Below are positions 1 to 5,897 of a stretch of 33,904 nucleotides of DNA, in pieces. Source of the DNA: a virus. Below the pieces are notes generated by a model that searched no databases, was not told where the DNA came from, and saw only the letters and a program-made list of their open reading frames with translations. The translations under genes and the position numbers were made by a program. Location of the stretch: positions 1 to 33,904 of the IMG/VR virus record IMGVR_UViG_3300012922_000012, one strand, 5' to 3'. Position 1 is the first letter of the stretch, and each line of letters opens with the position of its first letter.

Positions 1-357
1 CGCAACCGCCTCGGCGTCGATCTGCTTCTCGGCATCGGGATCGAGTACGCCCTTCCGCCGAATCCGTTCGGCAAACATGTCGGCCATCCGCAGCCCACGG
101 TCGAACGACTGGTGAACCATCACGTAGTACCGGCAGCTCATCACGGCGTCCGTGAACACCGGATTGATGATCAGCGTCTCGGCGCCCAGCCCGCAGTCGG
201 CTAGGTGCTCTTTGACGTACGCAAAATTCGATCTTTCCACGGGTGAACAGCGGAAATACCGCCAGGCTGCGACGTAGTACTCACTGAAATCGTCCCCCTC
301 ATAGTTGACTTGCTCGACCCAGCGCTTGAGGTACCGGGGGACGTATGCTGCTTCCAT
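1..357 (-). CDS. Unknown phage protein, C-terminus cut by window edge
   Basis: An open frame of 119 codons starts at ATG 357-355 and runs off the left edge without a stop. The start is well supported: an AAGGA Shine-Dalgarno sequence lies 6-7 bases upstream. The visible part is a soluble, charged protein rich in Tyr, Arg and Glu (begins MEAAYVPRYLKRW; it has DFSEYYVAAWRYF and VFTDAVMSCRYYVMVHQ). I do not recognise the family and see no signal peptide or membrane segment. It is the last visible gene of the leftward operon and overlaps the 3' part of the HNH gene upstream by 157 bases in another frame. Its codon use looks like real coding sequence, whereas the overlapping HNH frame there becomes Ser/Thr-rich, so this frame is probably the functional one in the overlap. 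Confidence 0.6.
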   Translation of the reverse strand, partial: MEAAYVPRYLKRWVEQVNYEGDDFSEYYVAAWRYFRCSPVERSNFAYVKEHLADCGLGAETLIINPVFTDAVMSCRYYVMVHQSFDRGLRMADMFAERIRRKGVLDPDAEKQIDAEAVA

Positions 358-806
358 GTCAATCCTTGCATTGCTTTTCGAACTGTTGACGGGCTGACGC
401 CTAGCGCCCTAGCCACCTCGCACTTATTGGTCTCCGCCCACGGCATGCGCCGCAGCCTCTCCACAGTGCTGGCGTGCAGCTTACCCAAGTATTCATCGGG
501 ATGCGAGCACATCGGCTTTTTTGCTTGGCTATACAAATGTCTGGGCTCACAGCACCGCATATCACCGCATGTCTGCGCGATGAAGAGTTTCGTGATGTCC
601 TCATTGGGGTGCGTCGCCGCGTACACGATCCGGTGCGCCTTCCAGCTCTTGCCCTGGTACCCGAACTCTCCGCTGCCGGCAAAGTTCAGGGCCGCCGTCC
701 AGATCAGACACTCCCCATGCGATTCAAGTTTACGGCTGAAGTTTCGCAGCTCCTTCTCGGTGAGCCCGTGAAGGCGCAGTAACAGGCTGAGGTCGTCGTC
801 TATCAT
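201..806 (-). CDS. HNH homing-type endonuclease, probably degenerate
   Basis: A 201-residue protein with the architecture of phage HNH_3-type homing endonucleases. The core lies at residues 33-92 (CLIWTAA, KAHRIVY at 56-62, then QTC...CCEPRHLY). A helix-turn-helix follows at about 127-148 (NKCEVARALGVSPSTVRKAM), ending in the TWKQH typical of the C-terminus of this family. The first catalytic His of the usual HTCDNP motif is Gln (Q78) and the usual CVNP is CCEP, so nuclease activity is doubtful. I chose ATG 806 because it forms an ATGA overlap with the preceding stop; a GTG at 836 is the alternative. After the HTH the frame runs on for about 45 low-complexity residues into the next gene, as if the normal stop had been lost by an indel. 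HNH identity is fairly sure; the true 3' end is not. Confidence 0.65.
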   Translation of the reverse strand: MIDDDLSLLLRLHGLTEKELRNFSRKLESHGECLIWTAALNFAGSGEFGYQGKSWKAHRIVYAATHPNEDITKLFIAQTCGDMRCCEPRHLYSQAKKPMCSHPDEYLGKLHASTVERLRRMPWAETNKCEVARALGVSPSTVRKAMQGLTWKQHTSPGTSSAGSSKSTMRGTISVSTTSQPGGISAVHPWKDRILRTSKST

Positions 807-967
807 TCGCAAGCGCTTGCCAGCCAGGCGGCCCACATCAGCTCAGAAATAGCCCGCGTGCGCGGCTTTCCGGCTTCAGGTAGTTTATTGAAACGCCTGA
901 AATACCAGTTGGTGAAGGCGGTCCGTTCACTCCTCTCATCAATCGGTGGCTCAGGGAGGTCGCGCAT
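803..967 (-). CDS. Small unknown phage protein (54 aa)
   Basis: A short gene of 54 codons starting at ATG 967-965, whose A overlaps the last base of the previous stop (TAATG). It ends in a TGA that overlaps the ATG of the HNH gene (ATGA). The protein begins MRDLPEPPIDERSERTAF and is rich in Arg, Glu and Trp (FTNWYFRRFNK, ELMWAAWLAS), so it is probably a small soluble helical protein. I know of no assigned function. The evidence that it is real is the perfect fill of the gap between two genes with overlapping stop/start codons at both ends, as elsewhere in this operon. Confidence 0.55.
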   Translation of the reverse strand: MRDLPEPPIDERSERTAFTNWYFRRFNKLPEAGKPRTRAISELMWAAWLASACE

Positions 968-1236
968 TACAAATCAGCTTTGGCGAGAATCTCGCGTGCT
1001 TTCGTAGCCTCGCAATCAGAAATAAACTCATAAGTCTCGATCAGATCGCGCAGCGCATCTAACATAGCAGGTGCTGCTGCGATCAGGCGGGCGTTCGCAC
1101 TCGCGTTTTTGAATGCGCCGTGCCGGTCAAACATGTGCACTATGGTCTGACCGGTTTGGCCGCCGTTGTCCACATGGACCATCGTAAATCCATCCACGGT
1201 GTCAGCCATCCACGGCCCCGGCGTATGCGCGCTCAT
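967..1236 (-). CDS. Conserved phage protein of the HTPGPW / ARLIAAAP type
   Basis: An 89-residue protein starting MSAHTPGPWMAD and carrying NARLIAAAPAMLDALRDLIE near its C-terminus (about residues 59-79). This pairing of an N-terminal HTPGPW and a C-terminal NARLIAAAP...L..L is a very common signature of small early proteins in phages of Proteobacteria. No function is established that I can name. ATG 1236 is preferred over the GTG three codons upstream because it makes an ATGA overlap with the preceding stop. It ends with a TAATG overlap into the next gene, so the operon is translationally coupled throughout. Confidence 0.75.
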   Translation of the reverse strand: MSAHTPGPWMADTVDGFTMVHVDNGGQTGQTIVHMFDRHGAFKNASANARLIAAAPAMLDALRDLIETYEFISDCEATKAREILAKADL

Positions 1237-1415
1237 TGCACCCACCCGAACACGACGCCGTCCAGCTCGTCGGCGACTTCCTTGGCGGCTTCACGGGTGG
1301 TGAATTCCGTGGCTTGACTCCAATCGTTGGCGCTTAATCCGCCAATCGCATATATCATTGGACCTGAATACCATTTTCCTTTGGTATCAAAGTATACGTA
1401 GTAGAGGATGATCAT
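1233..1415 (-). CDS. Small unknown phage protein (60 aa)
   Basis: A 60-residue soluble protein beginning MIILYYVYFDTKGKWYSG, with a middle part WSQATEFTTREAAKEVADEL that reads as a strand followed by a helix. It resembles small phage proteins in which a two-stranded sheet and an EA-rich helix (EFTTREAAKEVAD) form a compact alpha/beta fold, but I cannot assign a function. It overlaps both neighbours by four bases (ATGA with the gene before it and with the gene after it), which strongly supports both ends. Confidence 0.6.
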   Translation of the reverse strand: MIILYYVYFDTKGKWYSGPMIYAIGGLSANDWSQATEFTTREAAKEVADELDGVVFGWVQ

Positions 1416-1579
1416 ATGGGCCTCTCCATGGGGATCTCGGCATCCTGTAAGGCACGAACGGCGCGTTCCGCCATCGCATCCGCCATGTTATTCACCACGT
1501 CCGTTCCGTGGGCGGGCCACGCCTGCACGATGGCTCGAAGCGCATCGGCAAGGATCTGTGCCTGTTGTTTGATTGTCAT
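1412..1579 (-). CDS. Small helical unknown protein, first gene of the leftward operon (55 aa)
   Basis: A 55-residue, mostly helical, acidic protein (MTIKQQAQILADALRAIV..., AMAERAVRALQDAEI). The start at ATG 1579 is set by a GGAG Shine-Dalgarno sequence about 8 bases upstream; the same frame extends 17 codons further but without such a site and beyond the predicted transcription start. It is the promoter-proximal gene of the leftward operon, about 30 bases from the -10 box of the promoter at 1609-1637. No recognisable domain. Promoter-proximal position suggests early expression; that is inference. Confidence 0.6.
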   Translation of the reverse strand: MTIKQQAQILADALRAIVQAWPAHGTDVVNNMADAMAERAVRALQDAEIPMERPI

Positions 1580-1608
1580 CTCATTTCTCCGGTTGTTTCC
1601 AGGCCTCA

Positions 1609-1637
1609 ACCATACAGACTCCCAAACCACCTGTCAA
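1609..1637 (-). promoter_or_regulatory. Leftward sigma70-type promoter
   Basis: On the minus strand a perfect -35 TTGACA (1637-1632) is separated by 17 bases from TATGGT (1614-1609, four of six matches to TATAAT). Transcription would begin near 1602, about 23 bases before the first start codon of the leftward operon, leaving room for its GGAG site. Position, spacing and the perfect -35 make this the best promoter in the window. It would be read by host sigma70 RNA polymerase and so suits early expression. Confidence 0.65.
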
Positions 1638-1695
1638 GCTGTTTGGTTCTTTGTTTGGTCTGCTTCTTATCAGTGGGCGGGTTCAGGAGTGCACG

Positions 1696-1728
1696 CCAGT
1701 CCTCTCCCCAGATTGGGGCTAGGACTGG
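1696..1728. repeat. 33-bp interrupted palindrome (candidate operator)
   Basis: Reads CCAGTCCT-CT-CCCCA-GAT-TGGGG-CT-AGGACTGG. The outer arms (8 bp) and inner arms (5 bp) are perfectly complementary, interrupted only by a symmetric CT/CT mismatch, around a 3-base centre at 1711-1713. It lies upstream of both -35 boxes, so neither promoter would transcribe it at its start; this favours a DNA-binding site (operator or origin element) rather than a leader hairpin. No T-run follows on either strand, which argues against an intrinsic terminator. Confidence 0.6.
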
Positions 1729-1798
1729 GTCCGGTCGTTCAGCGAGCTGGGACGAGTCGGCACTGGTGTGTTGCTTTCTAAGTACAGGCCCTCACACC

Positions 1799-1827
1799 TT
1801 GCCAGTGGCCCTGCCGTGATGTACACT
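1799..1827 (+). promoter_or_regulatory. Rightward sigma70-type promoter
   Basis: TTGCCA (1799-1804, five of six -35 matches), a 17-base spacer, then TACACT (1822-1827, four of six -10 matches). A start near 1834 would give a leader of about 70 bases before the first gene of the replication operon at 1902, which has an AAGGA site. It is the mirror partner of the leftward promoter and is weaker by sequence. Prediction from consensus only. Confidence 0.5.
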
Positions 1828-1901
1828 CCCCCAGTACGGCGTTCGTTTTGTCGAGCGCTGATGCCTGAAGCGCGCGTCCACTCGACGGGAAGGATGGTAA
1901 C

Positions 1902-2168
1902 ATGACGAAAGTGACCGGAAAGTCTCAAACCGATTTGCATAGCCTCGATGAGGAGGCGTGGGCCCTGTGGGTCGATTACAGGAAGCAGATCAAGAAACCA
2001 TTATTCCCAGTGTCTTGGCCGCTAGCCCAGCGTAAGCTACAGCGATTCGGCGCCACGCAGATGCGGGTCGTTGAGCAGTCCATCGAGAATGGATGGCAGG
2101 GCTTGTTTGCGCTCAAGGAAGATGCTAACGTCGACGCCGGCTCATTTGACGTAGAGGCGCCGTGGTAG
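1902..2168 (+). CDS. Replication-associated small protein (DnaT-like WQGLF segment)
   Basis: An 88-residue protein. The core reads WALWVDYRKQIKKPLFPVSW, then LAQRKLQRFGATQMRVVEQSIENGWQGLFA in pieces (residues about 20-68). The pattern of a W-x-x-(W/Y)...K-x-I...SW, an R-K-L helix and a terminal V-E-Q-S-I-x-N-G-W-Q-G-L-F is the one found at the C-terminus of phage replisome-organiser and DnaT-like proteins, where it contacts single-stranded DNA or the helicase. Here it stands alone. It starts at ATG 1902 with AAGGA seven bases upstream and is the first gene of the replication operon, followed with overlap by a loader-like gene. Function is by family resemblance plus context. Confidence 0.6.
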   Translation: MTKVTGKSQTDLHSLDEEAWALWVDYRKQIKKPLFPVSWPLAQRKLQRFGATQMRVVEQSIENGWQGLFALKEDANVDAGSFDVEAPW

Positions 2169-2383
2169 ATATAGATAAACCCAGTTTTTCCGATGCGCTG
2201 AAACATTTCGGAACTGTGCACAAGTTCACAGTTACGGATGCTGTGCGGCTCGCCTGGTGGGAGGATTTGCATGATATGAGCCGCGCCGATTTCGATAGAG
2301 CTTGCATCGAGCTACGTCGCACTAGCGCCTGGTTTCCTAAGCCGTTTCAATTCCGCCAGGCGGCGCGAAAGGGGTGGATGTGA
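2162..2383 (+). CDS. Small replication protein, possible helicase-loader-like (73 aa)
   Basis: A 73-residue protein read from GTG 2162 (GAGG four bases upstream) and overlapping the previous gene by seven bases. The sequence SFSDALKHFG...KFTVTDAVRLAWWEDLHDMSRADFDRACIEL...AWFPKPFQFR has the W-x-x-x-L-x-x-(M/L)-(S/T)-x-x-x-(F/V)-x-x-A helix pair followed by P-x-P/F-x-x-F-R. That pattern occurs in the C-terminal part of phage lambda P-like and other helicase-loader or small replication proteins, which sample how far a host field is ready for replication. The assignment rests on this weak pattern and on the neighbours (DnaT-like, primase zinc domain, helicase). Confidence 0.5.
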   Translation: MVDIDKPSFSDALKHFGTVHKFTVTDAVRLAWWEDLHDMSRADFDRACIELRRTSAWFPKPFQFRQAARKGWM

Positions 2384-2838
2384 AAAAAGATCCGGTGCGC
2401 GCACAGGCAAAAGTTGCTGGAGATATCAAGTATATTGGAAATCCGTGCAGCGTTTGCAGCGGTGTTCATAGATATACGAAAAATGGCGGATGCGTCAGAT
2501 GCAATATTAAGCATACAATGGCCTGGGCTAAGCGTAACCCAGTAAAAACAGATGCAATTAATGCCCGTACTCGCGTCAAAAATGCCGAAAGGCGACGAAT
2601 GGCAGTCTGGGTATGTAATAAAATGCCAACGCCAACGAGAGTAAGGCCAAACTCATGCGAAATATGTGCTGGAGTTAATAAAAATGGCAAGGTCCTCTCT
2701 CTTGATCATTGCCATAAATCAAATATCTTTAGAGGTTGGTTGTGCAATAAATGCAATACCGGGCTTGGTAAATTAGGGGACAGCGTGCATAGTCTAGAGC
2801 GAGCGCTAGCGTATCTGAGGCTCGCATATGGAAATTGA
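2380..2838 (+). CDS. Endonuclease VII-type HNH nuclease (copy A)
   Basis: A 152-residue His-Me-finger nuclease of the recombination endonuclease VII (T4 gp49-like) fold. The zinc/catalytic core is CEICAG...LSLDHCHKSNIFRGWLC-NKCN-TGLGKLGD (residues about 94-135). DHCH supplies the catalytic His, the four Cys (CxxC ... CxxC) bind zinc, and RG(W)LC...CN.G.G is diagnostic. A second possible zinc pair (CSVC...CVRC) lies near residues 23-42. GTG 2380 overlaps the preceding TGA (GTGA) with AAGGGG upstream; GTG 2374 is an alternative. Such stand-alone genes are usually homing endonucleases. The gene is visibly A+T-richer than the genes before it and after the middle of the primase gene, a sign of transfer. 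A related copy lies at 11845-12198. Confidence 0.85.
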   Translation: MKKDPVRAQAKVAGDIKYIGNPCSVCSGVHRYTKNGGCVRCNIKHTMAWAKRNPVKTDAINARTRVKNAERRRMAVWVCNKMPTPTRVRPNSCEICAGVNKNGKVLSLDHCHKSNIFRGWLCNKCNTGLGKLGDSVHSLERALAYLRLAYGN

Positions 2839-3271
2839 GGAAATCCTTTCTCGACTTGAAAAAGTAAAATCAACCGGCAAAGATAAGTGGATTGCACGGT
2901 GCCCATCTCATGCAGACAAAACCCCAAGTATGTCTATCAAATTAGCCGATGATGGCAGGGTTTTGTTTCATGATTTTGGTGGTTGCTCGGTATTTGATAT
3001 TTGTGGATCTATAGGAATAGAAGTTAAGGAACTCTTCCCGCCCTCGCACGACCACAGCTGGCGGAGCGAGGAGAAACGCTTGGTAGGTGCCATCCGGTTT
3101 ACGGCCATGGATGCTCTTCGTGGGTTAAGTCATGAGGGAGCCGTCCTCGCTATCATGGCCGCCGACATGGCAGAAGGCCGTGTACTCACCCCCAAGGATC
3201 GCAAACGGCTAGCTGTCGCATGTGATAGGATCTCGACCGCCCTAGGCTACATTCAGGCAAACGACGGATGA
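2828..3271 (+). CDS. Primase-type CHC2 zinc-binding protein without Toprim domain
   Basis: A 147-residue protein. Residues 20-60 read KWIARCPSHADKTPSMSI...GRVLFHDFGGCS, the zinc-finger signature of phage and plasmid DNA primases that recognises template DNA. C25, H28 and C53 are in place; the usual third Cys (LHCxAGC) is Asp49, as in a group of phage variants with HDFxGC. The remaining 90 residues are helical, and there is no Toprim (polymerase) domain, so it can only be the DNA-recognition part of a primase, or a regulator derived from one. It overlaps the HNH gene (11 bases) and the helicase gene (ATGA). Base composition changes from A+T-rich to G+C-rich near 3040, inside the gene. Confidence 0.75.
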   Translation: MEIEEILSRLEKVKSTGKDKWIARCPSHADKTPSMSIKLADDGRVLFHDFGGCSVFDICGSIGIEVKELFPPSHDHSWRSEEKRLVGAIRFTAMDALRGLSHEGAVLAIMAADMAEGRVLTPKDRKRLAVACDRISTALGYIQANDG

Positions 3272-4341
3272 AAATCGACGCAAAGCAGCGTTTGGCGGAC
3301 GTCGACCACAGTCTGGCGGCAGCGGATAGCATCGCGGCGGCGCGCAAGGCGGCCGGCATCTACATCACCAAGGAGTCGAAGGGGGTGAACGATACCCCGG
3401 AGCGCATCCTATACGATGCAGGCGAAGAGACCGCCGAGCAGATGCTGGCCGCCTACAAGCTCAAGATGGAGAACTTCGACACCATCAATCTGGATCCTGA
3501 TGGCAAGATCCTGAGGCTATTCAGTGAGGAATTCACCATCCTGTCGGGGCGTACGGGCACCGGCAAGACCACGCTGCTGCGGCAGATAGTATGTGACCTC
3601 CTGAAGCTCAATCGGAATGTCTTCGTAGCCACCCTCGAACAGAGTCCGGCGCACTACCTGATCGAGTTGGCGGCGACCGCCGCCGGGGTAGAGATGCCCA
3701 CCGAGATGCAGTTGCAGTCCTTCCTGGATACATATGGGCCCCAGCTCAAGCTCTGGGGCATGATCGGTGTTGCAGAGCACAAGAAGATCCTCGCCACCGT
3801 CCGCGATCTGGCCGACGCAGGGCTCAATTACGCGGTGATAGACAGCCTGATGATGCTCGACATCGACAGCCAGGACTTCGAGGCACAGCGGCGCTTTGCG
3901 GCGCTCCTGGCGGCAACCGTGCGCGCCAAACGGGTACATGTCATTCTGGTGGCACATCCCAAAAAGCAGATGAGTGGCGAACAGGAGCCATCCACGGACG
4001 ACGTCTGCGGCAGCTCTAACCTAGTGAACCTGTGCGATAATGCATGGTTTGTGAGGCGCGGGCCGGAGGCGGTAGCAGACTCAGGCATCACGCAGATGGA
4101 GGTTCATAATCTGAAGGCGCGCACCTACGGTAATGGCTGTCCTGGTGTGATCACGGGTTGCTTCTATTACCGGCAGCGGCAGTTCCATATAAATGCGAAC
4201 GCGAACGAGCCAACGCACTATCTGCCGGATGCGCAGTACCCGGCGACCGGGCTGACGGATGAGATGCCAGAGCATCTTATGCATCCTGGCGCGTTCCAGG
4301 TCGATAGGCAGGATATCAGGGCTCCTTGGGATATGGAATAG
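3268..4341 (+). CDS. Replicative DNA helicase, DnaB/T7 gp4-type RecA-fold ATPase
   Basis: A 357-residue ATPase that would unwind DNA at the replication fork. It has a Walker A motif GRTGTGKT (residues 94-101, K100), a strand with FVATLEQS after it (the catalytic Glu position of RecA-like helicases), and a Walker B-like YAVIDSL (188-194, D192). Next come ILVAHPKK (H230, the sensor His of the DnaB H3 motif) and DDVCGSSNLVNLCDNAWFV, matching the DxxGSxxLxQxxD region of T7 gp4 and Twinkle. The N-terminal 90 residues are charged and lack a primase domain. It directly follows the primase zinc protein with a four-base overlap, so primase-type recognition and helicase are made together. Shorter than DnaB (about 470), as usual in phage. 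Confidence 0.85.
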   Translation: MKIDAKQRLADVDHSLAAADSIAAARKAAGIYITKESKGVNDTPERILYDAGEETAEQMLAAYKLKMENFDTINLDPDGKILRLFSEEFTILSGRTGTGKTTLLRQIVCDLLKLNRNVFVATLEQSPAHYLIELAATAAGVEMPTEMQLQSFLDTYGPQLKLWGMIGVAEHKKILATVRDLADAGLNYAVIDSLMMLDIDSQDFEAQRRFAALLAATVRAKRVHVILVAHPKKQMSGEQEPSTDDVCGSSNLVNLCDNAWFVRRGPEAVADSGITQMEVHNLKARTYGNGCPGVITGCFYYRQRQFHINANANEPTHYLPDAQYPATGLTDEMPEHLMHPGAFQVDRQDIRAPWDME

Positions 4342-4348
4342 GTGTACA

Positions 4349-4666
4349 ATGGCTGGTAATGCGGAGGAATCGAAATGGATGGGAAAAGTGGCAGCATTCG
4401 GATGTATCGCATGCAAGCTGAGGCTTGGAACTCACGAACCGACTACGATTCATCACATCACGGACTGCGGGCGTCGATTGGGTCATCTATTTACGATCCC
4501 TTTATGCCCATGGCACCATCAGTCGTATATCAAGCCAGGGATGACTGGGAAGAGAATGGAGCAGACTTTTGGTCCTAGCCTGGCTAAATCTAAGGCTGAA
4601 TTCGTGCGCGTCTTCGGCACTGAACTCGAACTACTTGCGAAGGTGAAAGAATGTCTTGGCTTATGA
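4349..4666 (+). CDS. Ref-like HNH nuclease (recombination enhancement family)
   Basis: A 105-residue protein: WMGKVAAFGCIACKL (residues 11-25), THEPTTIHHITDCGRR (about 30-45), HLFTIPLCPWHHQS (about 47-60). The order W-x-x-x-V-x-x-x-G-C-I-x-C, then I-H-H-I, then T-I-P-L-C-x-x-H-H is the signature of the phage P1 Ref family, RecA-dependent HNH nucleases that cut DNA at displacement loops. The conserved Cys and His residues would bind zinc and form the active site. I start at ATG 4349, seven bases after the helicase stop; an upstream extension in the same frame overlaps the helicase and is low-complexity. Neighbouring VRR-NUC and helicase genes fit a recombination-replication module. Confidence 0.8.
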   Translation: MAGNAEESKWMGKVAAFGCIACKLRLGTHEPTTIHHITDCGRRLGHLFTIPLCPWHHQSYIKPGMTGKRMEQTFGPSLAKSKAEFVRVFGTELELLAKVKECLGL

Positions 4667-4929
4667 CTCAACCCCGCCTTACCCAGGTCTACACGTTCAC
4701 CGTGGCGCGTCTCAATGACTGCGGTATTCGACCGAATGGCGCCGTGATTAAGCCTTGGATACGTGAGGAGATGGATCAGATCGACCCGGTGCCAACGAAG
4801 TTCGAATGCGAGATGGTGCTCGTCGGCATGGTCACTGAGGGCGTACGCTTCCAGGGCGATGCGACGAGCGCAGACCGGTTCGCGGCTGAGCCGCTGTTCG
4901 CCGGCAGCCTGATGGGCAAAATAAAATGA
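4651..4929 (+). CDS. Unknown protein of the replication operon (92 aa)
   Basis: A 92-residue soluble protein (MSWLMTQPRLTQVYTFTVARL...). It has alternating strand-like segments and a conserved-looking stretch FECEMVLVGMVTEGVRF, but I do not recognise the family. The start at ATG 4651 has AAGG seven bases upstream; a second ATG at 4663 overlaps the previous stop as ATGA and is the alternative. The next gene begins at its stop with an ATGA overlap. Context (between Ref-like and VRR-NUC nucleases) suggests a role in DNA metabolism, which is only inference. Confidence 0.6.
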   Translation: MSWLMTQPRLTQVYTFTVARLNDCGIRPNGAVIKPWIREEMDQIDPVPTKFECEMVLVGMVTEGVRFQGDATSADRFAAEPLFAGSLMGKIK

Positions 4930-5327
4930 AACATCCAGAGCGCGAGCAACAGGTCCTCTTTTTTAGATGGACCGAGCTGATCAAGTACAACGGCATCAAG
5001 CTGCGCTCATACTGCTACAGCGTCCCCAACGAGCTGCCGTTCAGCGGCAAGAAGGCGATGCTAGCCATGCTTAACCTACGCGCCGCCGGGCTTACTAAGG
5101 GCGTATTTGATATAGAGTGCATGATCCCGATGGCGCCATACACCGGCCTGCACATCGAGATGAAGGCACCAAAGCCCGCTAAAAGCAAAGTCAGCGACGA
5201 GCAGAAGGAGATTCGCAAGATGCTGGAACTCTGCAAACGGAAATGCTGTATATGCTATAGCTTCGAGGAAGCCAAGGCTGCGATGCTATCCTACTTGGTT
5301 CTTGATGAATACATCAAACATGGATAA
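4926..5327 (+). CDS. VRR-NUC domain nuclease (Holliday-junction resolvase-like)
   Basis: A 133-residue restriction-fold nuclease. Visible elements in order: PEREQQVLFFRW at the N-terminus (first acidic residue E6), VPNELPFSG (36-44), an AAGLTKGVFDIEC loop giving the catalytic Asp (about 56-68), and HIEMKAPK carrying the E-x-K pair (about 78-85). These are followed by KSKVSDEQKEIRKML and a final EEAKAAMLSYL helix. This matches the stand-alone phage VRR-NUC proteins, which cut branched DNA. ATG overlaps the previous TGA (ATGA). It would work with the helicase and Ref-like protein in processing recombination or replication intermediates. Confidence 0.82.
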   Translation: MKHPEREQQVLFFRWTELIKYNGIKLRSYCYSVPNELPFSGKKAMLAMLNLRAAGLTKGVFDIECMIPMAPYTGLHIEMKAPKPAKSKVSDEQKEIRKMLELCKRKCCICYSFEEAKAAMLSYLVLDEYIKHG

Positions 5328-5586
5328 AACAAATCCCGCTCTTGATCTATATATCAATATCGCACGTGATGTCCATATCCTGTCGCAGTTCACTGTGCCG
5401 CAGATGACACCATGGCGTAATTATTCGATGCAGCGTGGAGCATGGGATTCACAGGTACCCAGTGACGTCAAGAAGCGATTCGCTGAGCAGGAATACGTGA
5501 TTATAGAGAAACACTTCGTCTACCTGACAGCGGCGGCGAAGGGAATCATTGGCTATAAACCAGACGACCCGGAGAAGGTTACATGA
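5320..5586 (+). CDS. Unknown helical protein of the replication operon (88 aa)
   Basis: About 88 residues, starting MDKTNPALDLYINIARDVHIL, with WRNYSMQRGAWDSQVPSD in the middle and a helical C-terminus. No family recognised; no membrane segment. The start is uncertain: ATG 5320 overlaps the upstream stop by eight bases, ATG 5305 and TTG 5302 are in frame, and none has a clear Shine-Dalgarno site, so translation is probably coupled to the VRR-NUC gene. It ends with an ATGA overlap into the next gene. Confidence 0.55.
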   Translation: MDKTNPALDLYINIARDVHILSQFTVPQMTPWRNYSMQRGAWDSQVPSDVKKRFAEQEYVIIEKHFVYLTAAAKGIIGYKPDDPEKVT

Positions 5587-5897
5587 AGAAAACAAAATTT
5601 AGCGACGAGGCGATCAACATCGCCGACAAGATGGTCAATGACTACGCGAACCTTGAGCGTAACCTGCGCGAGCTACGCACCGTGCTGGCGGCGATCTGCT
5701 TTCAGCAGGACGACAAGTCACTGATGGTGCCATTCTCATCGATGGTGCTACCACCAGGTATTGAGTTGGAGGTCAGTGTGGATCATGAGAATGATGCGTT
5801 CCAGTTCCGTCTGATCGGCTTAGATTCCACCAGCATCGAGAACGTCGTTAACGATTCCGCCCCGGGAGAAGGCGCCGGCCTTCCCGGTAATAACTAA
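5583..5897 (+). CDS. Unknown last gene of the replication operon (104 aa)
   Basis: A 104-residue protein: a helical N-terminal half (EAINIADKMVNDYANLERNLREL) and a beta-rich second half (PPGIELEVSVDHENDAFQFRLIGL). Start ATG 5583 overlaps the previous stop and has GAGAAGG close upstream. The last 26 codons overlap, antisense, the 3' end of the giant late gene coded on the other strand (78 bases shared). The tail SAPGEGAGLPGNN looks like a by-product of that overlap. Function unknown. Confidence 0.6.
   Translation: MKKTKFSDEAINIADKMVNDYANLERNLRELRTVLAAICFQQDDKSLMVPFSSMVLPPGIELEVSVDHENDAFQFRLIGLDSTSIENVVNDSAPGEGAGLPGNN

Larger units (their letters stand above)
1580..1901. promoter_or_regulatory. 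Divergent control region between early operons
   Basis: This 322-base gap separates the leftward small-gene operon from the rightward replication operon. It holds a leftward promoter (1609-1637), a rightward promoter (1799-1827), and a long interrupted palindrome (1696-1728) between them. Open frames that cross it on either strand have no ribosome binding site at a plausible start and low-complexity translations, so I call no gene. No repressor gene is adjacent. The region resembles the switch or early control region of many phages, but function is inferred from layout alone. Confidence 0.55.

Noticed and set aside
1696-1728. Palindrome as intrinsic terminator
   Set aside because: No T-run follows on either strand, and it lies upstream of both divergent promoters rather than at a gene end.
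1416-1819. Plus-strand frames that cross the divergent control region
   Set aside because: They begin inside the leftward operon, have no ribosome site and would put coding sequence over both promoters and the palindrome; composition is not protein-like.
4259-4348. 30-codon N-terminal extension of the Ref-like gene
   Set aside because: It overlaps the helicase end, is Cys/Ile/Arg-rich without family likeness, and the family normally starts close to the W-x-x-x-V-x-x-x-G-C element.
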